Source: Flavobacteriales bacterium
Lineage (GTDB): Bacteria > Bacteroidota > Bacteroidia > Flavobacteriales > Flavobacteriaceae
NCBI GenBank assembly: GCA_017303755.1
Contig: JAFLBS010000001.1
Location: 682,001-746,000, forward strand
Direction of reading: 5' to 3'
Length of the DNA: 64,000 nucleotides
Part shown: in pieces, positions 61,253 to 64,000 of the stretch
Layout of the letters: each line of letters starts with the position of its first letter
How positions within the stretch are numbered: position 1 is the stretch's first letter
Notes under the pieces: generated by a model
The model's database searches: none
Told to the model about the DNA's origin: nothing
The model's input: the letters and a program-made list of their open reading frames with translations, nothing else
Program-made: the position numbers and the translations under genes

Positions 61253-61333
61253 AAATAAATTTTAACACATTTTTATCAAAAATTGCATTACTACAACGTT
61301 GTATTTTGCTTATTGTTTAATGTTTTTGGTTTT

Positions 61334-62494
61334 TTACAACGTTCCTCTCAAAGCTTGTTCGCGTTCAATTGACTCAAAAAGCGCTTTAAAATTCCCCGCG
61401 CCAAATCCTTTTGCTCCCATTCTTTGAATTATTTCGAAGAAAAGTGTTGGACGATCTTCAACTGGCTTGGTGAAAATTTGCAACAAATATCCGTCTTCAT
61501 CTGCATCAACTAAAATAGAAAGTTTTTGTAATTCTTTGATGTCTTCTTTCATCATGTCCATGTGAACACCTAATCTACGCGGAATATCATCATAGTAAGC
61601 TTGCGGTGGTGGTGGTAAAAACTCTACTCCACGAGCTTTCAATCCTGCAACTGTTTTGATAATATCATCTGTAGCAACGGCTAAATGCTGCACACCTGAA
61701 CCTTCATAAAAATCGATGTATTCTTCAATTTGTGATTTTTTGTTTCCTTTGGCTGGCTCGTTGATTGGGAATTTTATTCTACCGTTTCCGTTACTCATTA
61801 CTTTACTCATAAGAGCTGAATATTCGGTATGAATTTGAGTATCATCAAACGAAAGGAAGTTTTCAAATCCCATTACATCTTCGTACCATTTTACCCATTG
61901 GTTCATTTCTCCCCAACCTACATTTCCTACCATATGGTCAATGTATTTTAAACCAAGTGGCTCAGGATTGTACTCCGATTTCCATTCAACAAAACCAGGT
62001 AAAAAAGCACCATTGTAATTTTTTCGTTCAACAAAAATGTGAACAGTTTCTCCGTAAGTATAAATTCCGGAACGCACTACTTCACCATGTTCGTCTTTTT
62101 CTAATGTTGGTTCCATAAACGATTTGGCGCCACGTTTGGTGGTTTCTTCCCAAGCCGAACGAGCATCATCAACCCAAAGAGCAATTACTTTTACTCCATC
62201 ACCGTGTTTTTTTAGGTGATCATTGATTGGCGAACTACTGGTTAATGGTGTGGTCAAAACCAAACGTATTTTATCTTGTTTTAACACATAACTAACTGAA
62301 TCTCTAGAACCTGTTTCAAGTCCTTTGTATGCATGTGATTGAAAACCAAATGCTGTTTTGTAGAAATGGGCTGATTGTTTGGCATTCCCTACATAAAACT
62401 CTACATAATCGGTTCCTAAAAGCGGAAGGAAATCTTGTGCTCCTTCAAATATTTTTTCTAGTCCGTATTCAACGGATTTTATTTCTTTTGACAT
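61334..62494 (-). CDS. hppD: 4-hydroxyphenylpyruvate dioxygenase
   Basis: This 386-residue Fe(II) enzyme converts 4-hydroxyphenylpyruvate to homogentisate in tyrosine breakdown. The iron ligands are H187 (YIDHMVGN), H270 (GVQHLAVATDD) and E354 (LFFEIIQRMG). The C-terminal GFGAGNFKALFESIEREQ is typical of the family. It is downstream of hmgA in the same strand, with a small membrane protein gene between, so the operon covers two successive steps of homogentisate metabolism. Confidence 0.96.
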   Translation of the reverse strand: MSKEIKSVEYGLEKIFEGAQDFLPLLGTDYVEFYVGNAKQSAHFYKTAFGFQSHAYKGLETGSRDSVSYVLKQDKIRLVLTTPLTSSSPINDHLKKHGDGVKVIALWVDDARSAWEETTKRGAKSFMEPTLEKDEHGEVVRSGIYTYGETVHIFVERKNYNGAFLPGFVEWKSEYNPEPLGLKYIDHMVGNVGWGEMNQWVKWYEDVMGFENFLSFDDTQIHTEYSALMSKVMSNGNGRIKFPINEPAKGNKKSQIEEYIDFYEGSGVQHLAVATDDIIKTVAGLKARGVEFLPPPPQAYYDDIPRRLGVHMDMMKEDIKELQKLSILVDADEDGYLLQIFTKPVEDRPTLFFEIIQRMGAKGFGAGNFKALFESIEREQALRGTL

Positions 62495-62497
62495 AAT

Positions 62498-62944
62498 TTA
62501 TTCTTTTTCTGATTCTACTTTAAGAGTGTCAATGTAACGTGAGTTTTCTTCAACAATACTATCAAAATTAATTTTGCTTATACTATCGTCAATCTGTTCC
62601 CATTGCTCTCTATTATTTAATATATCTTTCATTAATCCGCTAGTCAAAACATTTCCGAAAAAAGCAATTTTTAGAATAAAAACAATTAAGAATAACAATG
62701 ACAAAACCAAAGCAATAATATTAATCACCTTAGCCACATAGACATTGTTTTTACTTGTTGAATCGTAGTCTTCAGGCGCCAACTTATATTCTCTCAAACT
62801 CTTGTTTGCTAATACAAGACCTACCACTGAAAGAATAATACTCGCAACAACGAATGGGCCACAGCAACAGCCTAAAAAAACTACTATTAAACTAATTATT
62901 CCAAAAATAAGAGCGTTAGGGTCGGCGGATAATTTTTTATGCAT
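62498..62944 (-). CDS. CCC-motif membrane protein
   Basis: This 148-residue protein has two to three hydrophobic segments (about residues 12-45 and 70-95) with a striking GCCCGP motif at residues 25-30. The C-terminus is charged and soluble. Proteins with this motif are common in Bacteroidota and unassigned. It lies 3 bases upstream of hppD and 13 bases after hmgA, so it is inside the tyrosine breakdown operon. I see no enzymatic motif. Confidence 0.7.
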   Translation of the reverse strand: MHKKLSADPNALIFGIISLIVVFLGCCCGPFVVASIILSVVGLVLANKSLREYKLAPEDYDSTSKNNVYVAKVINIIALVLSLLFLIVFILKIAFFGNVLTSGLMKDILNNREQWEQIDDSISKINFDSIVEENSRYIDTLKVESEKE

Positions 62945-62957
62945 TTTTATCTATTTT

Positions 62958-64000
62958 TTATTCTTCTAACCATGATTGAAAATACGTTTCATCTGCAATT
63001 TTCATTGCTTCTTCTGTCACCATTAAAGGTTTAAACGTATCTACCATTACGGCTAATTCTAATGTTTCTTTTTTACCTATACTTCGTTCCGCTGCACCAG
63101 GATGTGGTCCGTGTGGAATTCCCGCTGGATGCAACGAGATATTTCCGGGTTTTACATCATTTCGGCTCATGAAATCACCATCAACATAGTATAAAACCTC
63201 ATCGGCATCTATATTACTGTGGTTGTATGGTGCTGGAATCGATTGCGGATGATAATCGTACAAACGAGGCACAAACGAACATACTACAAATGCATTGGTT
63301 TCAAAAGTTTGATGAACTGGTGGCGGAAGGTGAATTCGCCCTGTTATAGGTTCGAAATCATGAATTGAAAACGCATATGGATAATTGAAACCATCGTAGC
63401 CAATCACATCAAAAGGATGCGATGCGTAGACCATTTCAAAAATTTCATCTTTCTTTTTTACTTTGATGATGAACTCTCCTTTTTCGTTGTAGGTTTCTAA
63501 TTCTTCTGGGCGACGAATGTCTCTTTCACAAAATGGCGAATGTTCCAACAACTGTCCAAACCAATTTCGGTATTGTTTTGGAGTGTAAATTGGCGAATGC
63601 GATTCAACAATAAACAAGCGATTATCTTCAGTATCAAAATCAATTTTATAAATCATTCCGCGTGGAACAATCAAATAATCACCGTATTTAAAATCAAGAT
63701 TACCGTAAATGGTTCTCAATTTTCCTGATCCTTGGTGAATGAAAATCATTTCATCCGAATCGGTGTTTTTATAAAAATAATCAGTAGTTGATTTCCTTGG
63801 CGCAGCTAATACAATATGTAAGTCGGAGTTGGTTAAAACGATTTTTCTACTTTCTAAAAAATCATCTTGTGGCGCAACTTCAAAACCTCTCAACTTATAC
63901 GATTGAATATTGTTGGTTTTAGCAATTTTCGGAGCTACACTGTATTGCGAGCGGATTTCTTTTACTTGAGTCGGACGTTGTTCGTGGTAGGAATTGGTTG
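62958..64000 (-). CDS. hmgA: homogentisate 1,2-dioxygenase, 5' end cut by the window
   Basis: The visible part covers about 346 codons of an enzyme of about 385 residues that opens homogentisate to maleylacetoacetate. It reads through the window edge in frame, so the start is outside; an internal start near 63893 is not real. Typical segments are SESRKIVLTNSD-like LESRKIVLTNSDLHIVLAAP, GDYLIVPRGMIYKIDF, the metal-site HPAGIPHGPHPG and NSDxDEMIFIHQG. It heads the hmgA, CCC-protein, hppD operon. Confidence 0.94.
   Translation of the reverse strand, partial: TNSYHEQRPTQVKEIRSQYSVAPKIAKTNNIQSYKLRGFEVAPQDDFLESRKIVLTNSDLHIVLAAPRKSTTDYFYKNTDSDEMIFIHQGSGKLRTIYGNLDFKYGDYLIVPRGMIYKIDFDTEDNRLFIVESHSPIYTPKQYRNWFGQLLEHSPFCERDIRRPEELETYNEKGEFIIKVKKKDEIFEMVYASHPFDVIGYDGFNYPYAFSIHDFEPITGRIHLPPPVHQTFETNAFVVCSFVPRLYDYHPQSIPAPYNHSNIDADEVLYYVDGDFMSRNDVKPGNISLHPAGIPHGPHPGAAERSIGKKETLELAVMVDTFKPLMVTEEAMKIADETYFQSWLEE

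Noticed and set aside
1-64000. tRNA and rRNA genes
   Set aside because: I looked for T-loop and anticodon patterns in all gaps and found none; every gap is under 300 bases and mostly repeats.

Overview
The window comes from an AT-rich Bacteroidota chromosome, almost certainly a gliding, yellow-pigmented member of the Flavobacteriaceae close to Flavobacterium. The evidence is the gliding lipoprotein GldH, two large secreted proteins with C-terminal type IX secretion (T9SS) sorting domains, a lycopene cyclase, TonB-dependent receptors, and promoters of the Bacteroidota form (TTG/TTTG about 18-24 nt upstream of TAnnTTTG) without strong Shine-Dalgarno sites. There is no prophage, insertion sequence, CRISPR array, rRNA or tRNA that I can see. 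No gene-free stretch exceeds 300 bases.

Layout. 1-6.3 kb: the 3' part of a broken or window-cut SDR epimerase, a small membrane protein, an M13 metallopeptidase and a BNR-propeller T9SS cargo. 6.4-15.3 kb: metal acquisition, with a Sco-type copper protein, feoA-feoB, an unknown outer-membrane barrel, a 41-residue Cys-rich FeoB partner, a ZIP transporter, a DtxR-type regulator, and a divergent TonB receptor coupled to lycopene cyclase. 15.5-19 kb: a bacilliredoxin and a tightly coupled trhO / U32 (TrhP-like) / ferredoxin operon, apparently for wobble-uridine hydroxylation of tRNA. 19.1-23.2 kb: a RicT-like PSP1 protein, gldH and a class A penicillin-binding protein. 23.4-33.9 kb: CoA transferase subunits, class I fumarase, a SpmA/SpmB-type membrane protein, a secreted subtilase, an exonuclease, Ogt and a cytochrome c.

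34.1-43.5 kb is a nearly complete aerobic haem pathway: hemA-hemC-hemD-hemE-(GNAT)-hemF-hemB on the minus strand, and a divergent AraC-type regulator, hemH and hemJ on the plus strand. Only hemL is absent. 43.5-53.2 kb is housekeeping: histidine kinase, enoyl-CoA hydratase, HD hydrolase, acyl-ACP desaturase, PlsC, DinB, a Gcr-type membrane protein, a CYTH protein and RlpA. 53.3-64 kb holds a TonB receptor, pgi, an M23 peptidase, and tryptophan and tyrosine breakdown genes (kynA, hppD, hmgA), the last cut by the window edge.

Three things deserve most attention. First, TrhO carries an extra C-terminal domain that matches the C-terminus of the U32 protein encoded next to it. Second, short GC-rich palindromic repeats litter the intergenic regions, and one copy sits in frame inside the lycopene cyclase gene. 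Third, intergenic arrays of about 7-nt period recur, often as long perfect inverted repeats, and in one place supply a promoter element and a terminator.
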